Positions 7,596-14,713 of a DNA stretch of 25,116 bases are shown here, piece by piece. The first letter of the stretch is position 1. Each line of letters opens with the position of its first letter. Made by a program: the position numbers and the translations under genes. The notes below the pieces were generated by a model. It worked only from the letters and a program-made list of their open reading frames with translations, made no database searches and had not been told where the DNA came from. Origin of the DNA: Pseudomonadota bacterium (GTDB taxonomy: Bacteria > Pseudomonadota > Alphaproteobacteria > UBA9219 > RGZA01); assembly GCA_016195205.1 (NCBI GenBank), contig JACQAB010000130.1, forward strand, positions 1-25,116, written 5' to 3'.

Positions 7596-9635
7596 ATGGC
7601 AAACTCGATCCTCACGCGGTTGATCGACCGTCTGGGCGGCCAGGATTCTATACCCGCAGGTCCCGTACCGCAGGATGATTTGGCGGAAGCGGATCTTTTT
7701 CCCCTCGCACAGAAGGAAAGGGTTGTTCCCCAGGGGTCTCCGGGGGAAAGAGATCATATGGATCAGGAAAGCAGACCATCTAAAGTTCCTGCCCCGGCTG
7801 ACAAACCGGTGGAACACCGTTCGGCACCCATGCCGACGGCGGAATCTATCCGCCGCCGCGCTCAGCCGATGTCGGCCGGCGCCAGCTCCGCCAGCCAGAT
7901 TCGCCGCGCGGCCGAACAGGCACCTGACCGCGCCCAGGCCAATGTCGATGACTCTGAAAACGGGGCGCAGGTACCGATTGTTTTCGAGGGAACCCTGCTG
8001 ACGGCGATTGGCGGCGTCATCAAGATTCCGCAGGAATCACGCAATCTTTGTGCCCTGTTCGATACCGGCCTGTGGCTGGTCAGCTCAAGCCATCGTAATT
8101 CACCGCTCGTGACCTCGGTGGCCGCCACCGCACGGCGCATGGGTTTCCCGGTGGGTAATGCCCGCTTGGTGACGCCGGACGTTATCCGTTCAGCCTATAA
8201 CTATTTCGAGCGGCAGATTTCCTCACTTCGCCTGGACGAAAACTCGGTACGCCGCCAGATCGTGCGCACCCTGGCCGCCGCCGCCGACGCCGGGGCCAAT
8301 GACGTTCATATCGAGGCTTCCGGTGGCCGCACCCGCATCGAATTCCGCATCGACGGCACCCTGCGCCTTTGGGAAACCTGGACGCAGAAGGAAGGCGAAC
8401 AGCTTTTGTCCTCGGTTTATTCGCACTCTTCGGGCCAGTCGGGCGCAACCGCCAACTGGCTGGAGCCGCAAGCGGCGATGCTGACCCCCGGCACCGGCGC
8501 CGACACCGTGTCCTTGCCCGAAGGCATCATCGCCGTGCGCTGCCAATGGGTGCCGCTGACCGACGGCGGACGTTATTTGAACATGCGTCTGCAATATGAC
8601 TCTTCGCGCATCTTCGGCGAGGGCTTCACGCAGTCCGATGTGGACCAGTTGGGGTTCAACCCCGAGCAAACCGAAATCGTCCGCTTCCTGCGCCGCGTGC
8701 CTTCGGGCATGCGCATTTTCGCCGGACCCGTCAACCAGGGCAAAACCACCACGCTGCGCGTGATGCTGAACCGGCATATGGCCGAAACCGGCATGGAGCA
8801 GAAATGCTACATGATCGAGGATCCACCCGAAGGCGGCGTGATCGGCGCCAGCCAGATCGGTGTCTCCGCCACCGTGAAGGACGATCAGCGCGAACGCAGC
8901 TTTTCGGAAATCATGCGCTGCATTCTGCGTCTGGATCCGAACATCGTCATGCTGGGTGAAACGCGCGACCTGCAAACCGTACGCTTCATTTTCCGCCTGG
9001 CGCTGACCGGCCGCCAGGTTTACACGACGCTGCACGTTTATTCGGCGCTGGCCATTCCGCAACGCCTGCGCGACCTGGGCGCCGAGCCTTACATGGTTTA
9101 CGACCATCATTTGATTTGCGGCATGATCTGCCAGCGGCTGTTGCGCGGCCTTTGCCCGCATTGCCGCATTCCGGTGAAAAACGTGGCCGATGATCCGGCC
9201 TATACGCCGGTGATCCGCCGCGTGCGCACCGGCCTGGCCGTCATGAACGCGCATCGCAGTCTGCCGCGCGAGGGGGCCGATCCGTTCGATGATCTGCGTG
9301 AACCGGACCTCAGCAATCTCTATTTCATGAATTCCGAAGGCTGCCGCCACTGTTACAAAGGCCGCCAGGGCCGCACCATTGTTGCGGAAGTAGTCGCCAC
9401 CGATGGCCGATTGATGGAACTGCTGGCCGAGAACAAGCTGGAAGAAGCCACTCAATACTGGCTGTCGCCCTTCGGTTTGAACGGCATTACCATGGGCTGG
9501 CACGCGCTTGAGAAAATCCGTGACGGTAACGTTTCTGCCATCGATGCCGAGGCCGAAGTCGGGCCGTGTGCGCTGCCGAAAGATGTACGAAAGGTCGAGG
9601 AACGCCTTGGCCGCCGCGATAAATGGGTGTTGTGA
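7596..9635 (+). CDS. pilQ: PilQ-type pilus assembly ATPase (GspE family)
   Basis: A 679-residue cytoplasmic motor for the thin pilus. Residues 1-110 are charged and probably disordered. N-domains follow (for example NDVHIEASGGRTRIEFRIDG near residue 235-255). The Walker A is GPVNQGKTTT (about 377-386): it fits GxxxxGKT but lacks the usual GSG. The Asp box area is MIEDPPEGG, Walker B is NIVMLGETRD near 449, and the His box is TTLHVY. Two cysteine pairs, CPHC (520-523) and CRHC (583-586), form the zinc-binding element typical of GspE-like assembly ATPases, which argues for polymerisation rather than retraction. No separate retraction ATPase is visible in this cluster. Its start abuts pilP and its stop overlaps pilR (TGATG). 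Confidence 0.92.
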   Translation: MANSILTRLIDRLGGQDSIPAGPVPQDDLAEADLFPLAQKERVVPQGSPGERDHMDQESRPSKVPAPADKPVEHRSAPMPTAESIRRRAQPMSAGASSASQIRRAAEQAPDRAQANVDDSENGAQVPIVFEGTLLTAIGGVIKIPQESRNLCALFDTGLWLVSSSHRNSPLVTSVAATARRMGFPVGNARLVTPDVIRSAYNYFERQISSLRLDENSVRRQIVRTLAAAADAGANDVHIEASGGRTRIEFRIDGTLRLWETWTQKEGEQLLSSVYSHSSGQSGATANWLEPQAAMLTPGTGADTVSLPEGIIAVRCQWVPLTDGGRYLNMRLQYDSSRIFGEGFTQSDVDQLGFNPEQTEIVRFLRRVPSGMRIFAGPVNQGKTTTLRVMLNRHMAETGMEQKCYMIEDPPEGGVIGASQIGVSATVKDDQRERSFSEIMRCILRLDPNIVMLGETRDLQTVRFIFRLALTGRQVYTTLHVYSALAIPQRLRDLGAEPYMVYDHHLICGMICQRLLRGLCPHCRIPVKNVADDPAYTPVIRRVRTGLAVMNAHRSLPREGADPFDDLREPDLSNLYFMNSEGCRHCYKGRQGRTIVAEVVATDGRLMELLAENKLEEATQYWLSPFGLNGITMGWHALEKIRDGNVSAIDAEAEVGPCALPKDVRKVEERLGRRDKWVL

Positions 9636-10726
9636 TGGAAGAGAAAGACTACCGACGCAAATTCGCCCAGCTGGTCATGCGCAACAACCGCAAGCTGCGC
9701 TTTCGCATCTATCGTAAACTGCAGGGCATGCTGGCGATGAACGAGGCCCTGTCGCGCGCGCTTGAACGTCTGTGGTACAACGCTTCCGATATGGGCCGTC
9801 AGCCTCAACGCCCTGCGGCCATGGCCCTGCGTGAATGGCTGCAGAAAGACCGGGCCGGCGAAACCTTAAGCGAGGCCATGAATGGCTGGGTGCCTTCGGC
9901 CGATCTTTACATGGTCCGCGCAGGTGAAGAATCCGGCCAGGTGGCCCAGGCGCTTTCCGCCATCATGCATGTGGGCGATTCCGCGCAACGCATGCGCGCC
10001 GCCATTATTTCCGCCACCAGCTATCCGATATTCATGATGATCCTGCTGTCGGGCGTGTTCTGGCTGTTCGGCGTGAACCTGGTGGCCAATATGCGCAAAG
10101 CCGCGCCTGCCAAGGTGATGGAATCCATGAGCGGCATCGCCGGCGTCTCTGATTTCATCATGAACAATGGTATTTTCCTGGTCATCTTCGCGGTGGCATT
10201 GTTTGCGCTGATTTCGGGCACCATGCCTTATTGGCGCGGAAAAATGCGCGTGAAGTTCGACAAATACCCGCCCTGGGCGTGGTTCCGCATCTGGCAGGGC
10301 AGCGCGTTCCTGCTGGGCCTCTCGGCGTTGCTGCGCGCGCAGGTGCCCTTGAAGCGCGCCGTGGAAATTCTGGAAGAAGAAGGCAACCCCTGGCTGCGCG
10401 AACGGTTACGTTCGGCGCGCGAGGAAATTCTGCGTGGTCGCAACCTAGGCGAAGCATTGCGTGCCGGGAATTTCAATTTCCCTGATCCGGCGGTGGCCCT
10501 TGATCTTGAAATTTTGTCCGAGCGTTCGGATGTCGGCGCGGTGATTGACGTAGTAACCAAAGAATGGATCGAGGAACAGATTGATGTTCTTGATAACCAG
10601 TCCAAATTCGTGCGCACCGTCGGCCTGTTATGCGTGGGCGGCGTGATCGCCTGGGCCATGCTGACCATCCTTCATATCACTACGATTCTCACCGAGGTGC
10701 AGAATTCGGGGAATGGCATGTTCTGA
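9635..10726 (+). CDS. pilR: PilR-type inner-membrane platform protein (GspF family)
   Basis: A 363-residue polytopic protein of the T2SS-F family that couples the PilQ motor to pilin insertion. I chose the ATG overlapping the pilQ stop (TGATG at 9633-9637); another in-frame ATG lies at 9623. The family hallmark sits at about residue 85-110 (DLYMVRAGEESGQVAQALS) and its repeat near 275-300 (ALDLEILSERSDVGAVID). Membrane helices are at about 128-150 (SYPIFMMILLSGVFWLFG), 175-197 and 329-352 (ending WAMLTILHITTIL). It is the last gene of the tightly packed pilL-R block; 142 bases separate it from pilS. Confidence 0.9.
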   Translation: MEEKDYRRKFAQLVMRNNRKLRFRIYRKLQGMLAMNEALSRALERLWYNASDMGRQPQRPAAMALREWLQKDRAGETLSEAMNGWVPSADLYMVRAGEESGQVAQALSAIMHVGDSAQRMRAAIISATSYPIFMMILLSGVFWLFGVNLVANMRKAAPAKVMESMSGIAGVSDFIMNNGIFLVIFAVALFALISGTMPYWRGKMRVKFDKYPPWAWFRIWQGSAFLLGLSALLRAQVPLKRAVEILEEEGNPWLRERLRSAREEILRGRNLGEALRAGNFNFPDPAVALDLEILSERSDVGAVIDVVTKEWIEEQIDVLDNQSKFVRTVGLLCVGGVIAWAMLTILHITTILTEVQNSGNGMF

Positions 10727-10814
10727 CCGGTTTGCAACACTGATGGATTCTTTGCAGATCGCGGCGTTTAGAGTCGGGATGCCTTCCAAAAAGCCTCTAC
10801 AAATCCCCAAGGTT

Positions 10815-10842
10815 TTGGTCTATGTTCTGGGCTTGGTATGAT
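10815..10842 (+). promoter_or_regulatory. Candidate sigma70-type promoter for pilS
   Basis: TTGGTC at 10815-10820 and TATGAT at 10837-10842 are separated by 16 bases. The -10 matches consensus at five of six positions; the -35 is weak. Transcription would start near 10849, about 20 bases before the pilS ATG, leaving a short leader with GGAGG. A dedicated promoter would fit the need for high levels of major pilin. It rests on sequence likeness only. Confidence 0.4.
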
Positions 10843-10868
10843 TCACGGAATTCTTCGGAGGCGATCAC

Positions 10869-11465
10869 ATGCAACATAAGAAAACAGTTGAAGGCCGGGC
10901 AACGGCCCTTGCGGGTTTCAATCTGATCGAAGCGGCCATCGTGCTGGGCATCGTCGGATTGATCGTGGGCGGCATCTGGGCCGCCGCCGGTGCCGCGTAC
11001 GAAAACATGCGTCAACAGAACGCCTCCAAACAGTTGCTGGCGCTGGTGCAGGGCATTCGCGGTTTCTATGCGCAGAATCCCAGCGATCAGATCGACGAAA
11101 ACATTAACAACCTGCACAGCCTGGGCGTTCTTCCCTCGGACATGCTAGTGGATAACGGTGGCGCCAAGGCGCTGCGTCATCCCTGGGGTGGTGCGGTAAC
11201 CTTGAATGACACCACGGCCACCTATGGCATCGCTTCTTTCAAGATTACTTTTGAATCCATGAAATCGGATGTATGCCGCAACTTCCTCACGCGTGCCAGC
11301 AACGTGGCACGCGGTTCGGGTCTTTTGCTGGTGGATAGCGGCGCCGGCGGCACCGGCGGCTCAGGTGACGTGCTTAACCTGATTGCCGATTCAAACCAGG
11401 TAAACACCGCCGTTACCTGCACGGATCAAGCTGCCCCCTTCTTCGTATTCAGCCTGCGTGGTTAA
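10869..11465 (+). CDS. pilS: PilS-type major type IVb prepilin
   Basis: A 198-residue prepilin with GGAGG at good spacing before the ATG. The leader is 16 residues ending in Gly, and cleavage would expose Phe1 with Glu at position 5 (G / FNLIEAAIVLGIVG). The leader is longer than the 5-6 residues of type IVa pilins, as is usual for type IVb. Cys136 and Cys184 can form the C-terminal disulfide of the pilin D-region. A Gly/Ser-rich loop (GAGGTGGSGD) lies between them. It follows pilR after 142 bases with its own candidate promoter and is followed by a strong terminator, consistent with high separate expression. The prepilin peptidase normally encoded in such clusters (PilU) is not seen here. 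Confidence 0.92.
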   Translation: MQHKKTVEGRATALAGFNLIEAAIVLGIVGLIVGGIWAAAGAAYENMRQQNASKQLLALVQGIRGFYAQNPSDQIDENINNLHSLGVLPSDMLVDNGGAKALRHPWGGAVTLNDTTATYGIASFKITFESMKSDVCRNFLTRASNVARGSGLLLVDSGAGGTGGSGDVLNLIADSNQVNTAVTCTDQAAPFFVFSLRG

Positions 11466-11504
11466 TACGCGGAAACCCTGCGGCAATGCTTTGGAAAGAT
11501 GGAT

Positions 11505-11533
11505 AAAGGGGGTGCCAAAAAGCACCCCTTTTT
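11505..11533 (+). terminator. Rho-independent terminator after pilS
   Basis: The stem GGGGTGC (11509-11515) pairs with GCACCCC (11522-11528) around the loop CAAAAA and extends through A-T pairs into a run of five T. It sits 39 bases after the pilS stop. It should cap the major-pilin transcript and let only partial read-through reach the two minor-component genes that follow. Confidence 0.85.
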
Positions 11534-11571
11534 ATTATGTTTTTCTTAAAGCCGTTCAGGGATAATTAGCC

Positions 11572-12138
11572 ATGTTCCTCTTTGCCTTCACTCTTGTCCT
11601 CTTCGCGATCGTTGGCCTGTTTTTCCAGGTGGTCAACGCTCTTGCGCTTTATCTGGCGTCCCAGCAACTGGGCATGGGCGGACAGCTTTTTCTTTGGCAG
11701 AATCTGGCAACACAGTATGCCTGCGCACAGGGGGTGCCGCAAACCGGGACAATTGGCACTTCGGATTCCAGTGTGACGAATGGTATCCGCAGCATGCGTG
11801 CTGAGTATCAGGGCAATAACTGGAATACGGTTATTTTTGATGGAGCTTATGGAACAACCGCAGCGCGCATGGTTTTCTCCTATATTTCCCCGGCGACCAG
11901 CTATGGCGGCTTATCCAGCGCCGAAGTCATCCGCGAGTTCCGGCAATCATTCCGGAGCAATGACTTTCGTTTCGGCCCGGCTTATGTTGCGGGCTGCTCG
12001 AACCAAGGTTGTATGAATGTGATCGTGTATAATACCGGCACTCCCTATAGTGTGGTGGCGTCTGGCATCCCGATTACGGGGCCCGATGCCGTGCCTGATG
12101 GCGTGGTCGGCATTGTGAATGGTGTGTCGTGCCCCTGA
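11572..12138 (+). CDS. PilM-like membrane-anchored pilus protein (tentative)
   Basis: A 188-residue protein with an N-terminal hydrophobic segment (about 3-28, FAFTLVLFAIVGLFFQVVNA) and an extracytoplasmic rest. There is no prepilin cleavage motif. Four cysteines (51, 142, 147, 187) are available for disulfides. Features that recall IncI PilM are the membrane start followed by a SQQ..LATQYA helix, a central region with several strand-like stretches, and the terminal pattern IPITGPDAVPDGVVGIV. PilM lies before pilN in R64, so the position between pilS and the tip pilin is unusual, and the identity stays uncertain. An AGGGA ribosome site precedes the ATG. Its location in the minor-component segment suggests a role in pilus assembly or tip function. 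Confidence 0.6.
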   Translation: MFLFAFTLVLFAIVGLFFQVVNALALYLASQQLGMGGQLFLWQNLATQYACAQGVPQTGTIGTSDSSVTNGIRSMRAEYQGNNWNTVIFDGAYGTTAARMVFSYISPATSYGGLSSAEVIREFRQSFRSNDFRFGPAYVAGCSNQGCMNVIVYNTGTPYSVVASGIPITGPDAVPDGVVGIVNGVSCP

Positions 12139-12177
12139 CGAGCCAAGTAACCTTGGCGCTTTAAAAGGAGAAAAGTG

Positions 12178-13647
12178 ATGTCAAAAAACCTGTTTCGCCG
12201 TCATTCCCGGCAGGGCTTCACCCTTCTGGAACTGGTCATCGTTCTGGGCATTACCGGCCTGATTTTCGGCGGCCTTTGGGGGCTGATCAGCAGCGGCGGC
12301 GCGCAATTGCAGGCGCAATCAGCGTCCCAGCAGTACCGTCAGGTGATTGAAGCCACGCGGCGCCTGTTGTCGCCGGGCGTGCCGGTTACGGGATCAACCC
12401 CGGCCAACAGCTTTGACCCTGCCACTATCGCCCAAAACACGCCCACCAATCTTAGCCTAGCGATCCTTACCGACAGCGATATCGGCCTGTTGTCGCCGAC
12501 CTTTGCCCAGGGATCGGGTGCCAATTACACCGATGCTTTTGGCCACGCCATTCGCGTCCAGATCGAAAAGCTGGATGACTCGAACCAGAAGTGGCGCTTC
12601 ATGGTTTATTCAACGCCCGGAAACGGCATTCCCTATATCAGCGATAAAACCGGTGCCCAGGTGTCTTCGCTGATCGGCTCCGAAGGCGGTTTTGTGTACA
12701 GCGTGGACACCGAAGGCTGCCTGTTCGGTTCGGTGCAGCCGTCACAGAAGTCGTGCGGTTCTTTCAACTCGTTTGCCATCCAGATAAGCGATCTGGGCGT
12801 GACGCCCACGCAGGCGGGACGCATCGCCACCCTTTCTTTTACCAATGACAGCAACCTGATCGGCGCGCCCTGGCTGATGCGCTTGCCGGATACCAGCCCG
12901 GTGCGCTTCAATACCATGCGCGCCAACCTGGATTTTCTGGAAGGCGCCAACCTCAAGCTGCAGTTGCGCGGCAACACCCTGAACATGGCTTTGAATGACG
13001 CGGATGCGACGGGCGGCGGCGCTCTGAACATCAACGGCGGCCAGTTTAATATGCTGGGCGGCACCATCAATATGAATGCCAATGGCTCCACGGCCGGCGG
13101 CGGCGTTATCAACATGGCGAACGGAAAGATCATTAATCTGGGCGGGAGCTCTGCCGCGTTGGATGGCGATGTAACCGGCAATGATGTGAAGTTCCATTTC
13201 AACAACCTCACGCTGGATACCGTGACCAGCTACGACATCGCCGTGGGTTCAAGCATGAACGTGCGTAACCTGGATCCCGCCATTGTTACTCTTGCCATCA
13301 CGGGCATCGGCCGCGCCGATACCTTCCAGGCTGGGCAGTTTATTTATCAGTCCGATATGCGGCTGAAAGAGAACCCGCATCCTATCGTCAACGCGCTGGA
13401 TAAGGTATTGCAACTGCACGGGCTGAATTATCAATGGCGCAGCAATCATGCCAAAGATGTGGGTTTGGCGGCGCAGGACGTCGAAAAGGTCTTCCCCGAG
13501 CTGGTCAGCCATACAGGGGATTTAAAAGGCGTCGATTATGCGAAGATCGTCGCGCCGCTGATCGAAGCCATTCGCGAGCTCAAACACGAAAACGACGCCC
13601 TGCGGGGCAAGGTTGACGCGCTTGAGGCGCGTATGCCGAAGAACTGA
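12178..13647 (+). CDS. pilV: PilV-like minor prepilin with C-terminal peptidase S74 chaperone domain
   Basis: A 489-residue protein; the ATG at 12178 has AAGGAG at correct spacing, and a GTG three bases earlier is less likely. The 13-residue leader ends in Gly (G / FTLLELVIVLGITG; Glu5 present), so it is a type IV prepilin. Pilin-like and beta-rich regions run to about residue 258. Residues about 259-330 are Gly/Asn-rich with recurring hNh..GG units (LNINGG, FNMLGG, TINMNANG, VINMANG, IINLGG), like phage fibre shafts. Residues 392-489 fit the S74 intramolecular chaperone: SDMRLKEN, VGLAAQDVEKVFPELV, VDYAKIVAPLIEAIREL and a terminal coiled coil. The Ser392/Lys397 spacing equals the known Ser/Lys catalytic dyad, so cleavage before Ser392 is predicted. 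Position fits the tip adhesin PilV. Confidence 0.88.
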   Translation: MSKNLFRRHSRQGFTLLELVIVLGITGLIFGGLWGLISSGGAQLQAQSASQQYRQVIEATRRLLSPGVPVTGSTPANSFDPATIAQNTPTNLSLAILTDSDIGLLSPTFAQGSGANYTDAFGHAIRVQIEKLDDSNQKWRFMVYSTPGNGIPYISDKTGAQVSSLIGSEGGFVYSVDTEGCLFGSVQPSQKSCGSFNSFAIQISDLGVTPTQAGRIATLSFTNDSNLIGAPWLMRLPDTSPVRFNTMRANLDFLEGANLKLQLRGNTLNMALNDADATGGGALNINGGQFNMLGGTINMNANGSTAGGGVINMANGKIINLGGSSAALDGDVTGNDVKFHFNNLTLDTVTSYDIAVGSSMNVRNLDPAIVTLAITGIGRADTFQAGQFIYQSDMRLKENPHPIVNALDKVLQLHGLNYQWRSNHAKDVGLAAQDVEKVFPELVSHTGDLKGVDYAKIVAPLIEAIRELKHENDALRGKVDALEARMPKN

Positions 13648-13667
13648 TTAGTTGGAACAGATCAGTT
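13642..13667. terminator. Dyad between convergent stop codons
   Basis: AACTGAT (13642-13648) and ATCAGTT (13661-13667) form a perfect seven-base inverted repeat that contains the stop codons of the tip pilin gene and the convergent cysteine-rich gene. No T-run follows on either strand, so terminator activity is weakly supported. Confidence 0.3.
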
Positions 13668-14123
13668 GCCCGGCTTCTGGTCGATATAGCGGGTGCATTC
13701 CAGGGTGCACTGGCCGTCAGTGTTTCTTTTGATACAGCACACCGCCCATTCCCGCAGATTGCGCGCGTTTACTGACGGAGAAGAAGGTAGGACGCAATTC
13801 TCGAATTCGCCGCTGTCAACATAAGAGGCCATGATTTTGTGGTCGATGCCAAAACGGCTGTTGATGCAGGAATTGGCGGCATCGACAATAGCGCTTTGCT
13901 CCACGGCCAGCGTATTGCAGTCGAATTTAAATCCCGCACAATAAGAGGTCCCCATACGGATGCCGGATTGATAGAAAGCCGGTGGCGTCGTCGTGTTTGT
14001 GGTGGCTGGGGCGGCCTCCGCCGGAGCGGCGGCTGGCGGGAGGGCTTCGCCTTCCTCCTGGGCAAGAACCTGGCCCGAGACGAATGTGAGAACGAGAACT
14101 GCAAGCAGTGGGAAAAAGCGCAT
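13662..14123 (-). CDS. Secreted eight-cysteine protein of unknown function
   Basis: A 153-residue exported protein with a clear signal peptide (cleavage near residue 21, GQVLAQ) and an AGGAG ribosome site seven bases before the ATG. After an Ala/Pro/Thr linker (about 25-50), the mature domain carries eight cysteines, including a CC pair (YCAGF, DCN, SCIN, NCV, AVCCIK, QCT, ECT), enough for four disulfides. I do not recognise the family. It lies between the thin-pilus and Tad clusters, convergent with the tip pilin gene and divergent from flp. A secreted partner of one of the pili is possible, but the sequence gives no direct evidence for that. Confidence 0.75.
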   Translation of the reverse strand: MRFFPLLAVLVLTFVSGQVLAQEEGEALPPAAAPAEAAPATTNTTTPPAFYQSGIRMGTSYCAGFKFDCNTLAVEQSAIVDAANSCINSRFGIDHKIMASYVDSGEFENCVLPSSPSVNARNLREWAVCCIKRNTDGQCTLECTRYIDQKPGN

Positions 14124-14286
14124 AAGTCGTCTCCTGGGCCAGGGGGTAATAGGTAACGCTATAAGGCGTTTCTTAACAAAATATGAAGGCTAAATGAGGG
14201 CAAAAGCCATTTTGCTTTTAGAAACAGGGGGAAAAACGGGTGAGTCCGGCCTGCAACATCCCAGGGTATTTTATCAAAAAATCAAA

Positions 14287-14306
14287 ACAAACTCCGTGAA
14301 GTTTGT
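14287..14306. repeat. Perfect 7-bp inverted repeat upstream of flp
   Basis: ACAAACT, a six-base spacer CCGTGA, then AGTTTGT. It lies 111 bases before the flp start. The symmetry and spacing suit either an operator or a hairpin; the absence of a following T-run speaks against a terminator on the plus strand. Confidence 0.4.
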
Positions 14307-14381
14307 CCGGAAAGATTCTGCCCGCCTTAACAGCCAATCTTTACCCGGTTTTAAGCGCGTGGTGCGAAAGTCTGGCGTTAA

Positions 14382-14396
14382 CCCGGATCGTCCGGG
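14382..14396 (+). promoter_or_regulatory. GC-rich hairpin in the flp leader
   Basis: CCCGGA, loop TCG, TCCGGG: a stable six-pair stem ending just upstream of the GGAGGA ribosome site (about 14407-14412). It could stabilise the 5' end of the flp message or tune its translation. Inferred from position only. Confidence 0.35.
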
Positions 14397-14416
14397 CCCC
14401 ATCAACGGAGGAAGTT

Positions 14417-14596
14417 ATGACAAAGTTGTTCTCTCGTTTTCTTAAAGACGAAGGCGGCGCCACGGCTATCGAATACGGCCTGATCGCGGCTCTGATCTCG
14501 GTGGTCATGGTCAGCGTGCTTGTAACGCTTGGACCCGAAATCAAGGCAACCTTCATGGACGTTCAGACGAATCTCCAACAGCGTAATTCGCTCTAA
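14417..14596 (+). CDS. flp: Flp-type prepilin of the Tad pilus
   Basis: A 59-residue prepilin. The ATG at 14417 has GGAGGA at ideal spacing; a longer in-frame version from 14303 lacks support. The Flp motif is clear: GG / ATAIEYGLIAALISVV with Glu5 and Tyr6, a 14-residue leader and a mature pilin of 45 residues. It is the major subunit of the Tad adhesion pilus, processed by CpaA, moved by CpaF/TadB/TadC and exported through CpaC. It is the first gene of the cpa block, 117 bases before cpaA. Confidence 0.95.
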   Translation: MTKLFSRFLKDEGGATAIEYGLIAALISVVMVSVLVTLGPEIKATFMDVQTNLQQRNSL

Positions 14597-14611
14597 GCGT
14601 TTAATCGCTTA
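14594..14611 (+). terminator. Hairpin after flp
   Basis: TAAGCG, loop TTTAAT, CGCTTA: a perfect six-base stem that begins at the flp stop codon. The following bases (TCTTCCCCC) are pyrimidines but not a T-run, so it may act as a 3' stabiliser or partial attenuator that keeps flp mRNA above cpaA mRNA. A further copy of the AAGCGCTT palindrome occurs near 14644. Confidence 0.4.
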
Positions 14612-14713
14612 TCTTCCCCCGGCATCCGGGCAGGCGCTGTATAAGCGCTTGCAGGATGTCCGGTTGGGAGGAAAGCGTTTGAATGTTGTTTGAATATTTG
14701 AAGGCCCCTATGC

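Larger units (their letters stand above)
14124..14416. promoter_or_regulatory. Divergent intergenic region before flp
   Basis: These 293 bases lie between the divergent starts of the cysteine-rich gene and flp and should contain both promoters. I find no convincing -35/-10 pair. Two perfect inverted repeats stand out: ACAAACT/AGTTTGT (14287-14306) and CCCGGA/TCCGGG (14382-14396). The rest is AT-rich around 14160-14300, and no coding sequence with a ribosome site is supported. Confidence 0.4.

Noticed and set aside
8223..9503. Long open frame on the minus strand opposite pilQ
   Set aside because: It is Gln/His/Ala-rich in the way typical of a reverse-strand shadow in GC-rich DNA, has no motif, and pilQ on the plus strand is unambiguous.
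12900..14200. Possible shufflon downstream of the PilV-like gene
   Set aside because: R64 PilV ends are switched by inverted sfx repeats and the Rci recombinase. I see no repeated 19-base sfx-like sites, no alternative C-terminal cassettes and no recombinase gene here.
14194..14445. Small open frame upstream of and overlapping flp
   Set aside because: No ribosome site, overlaps the flp leader and start in another frame, and covers the dyads of the control region.
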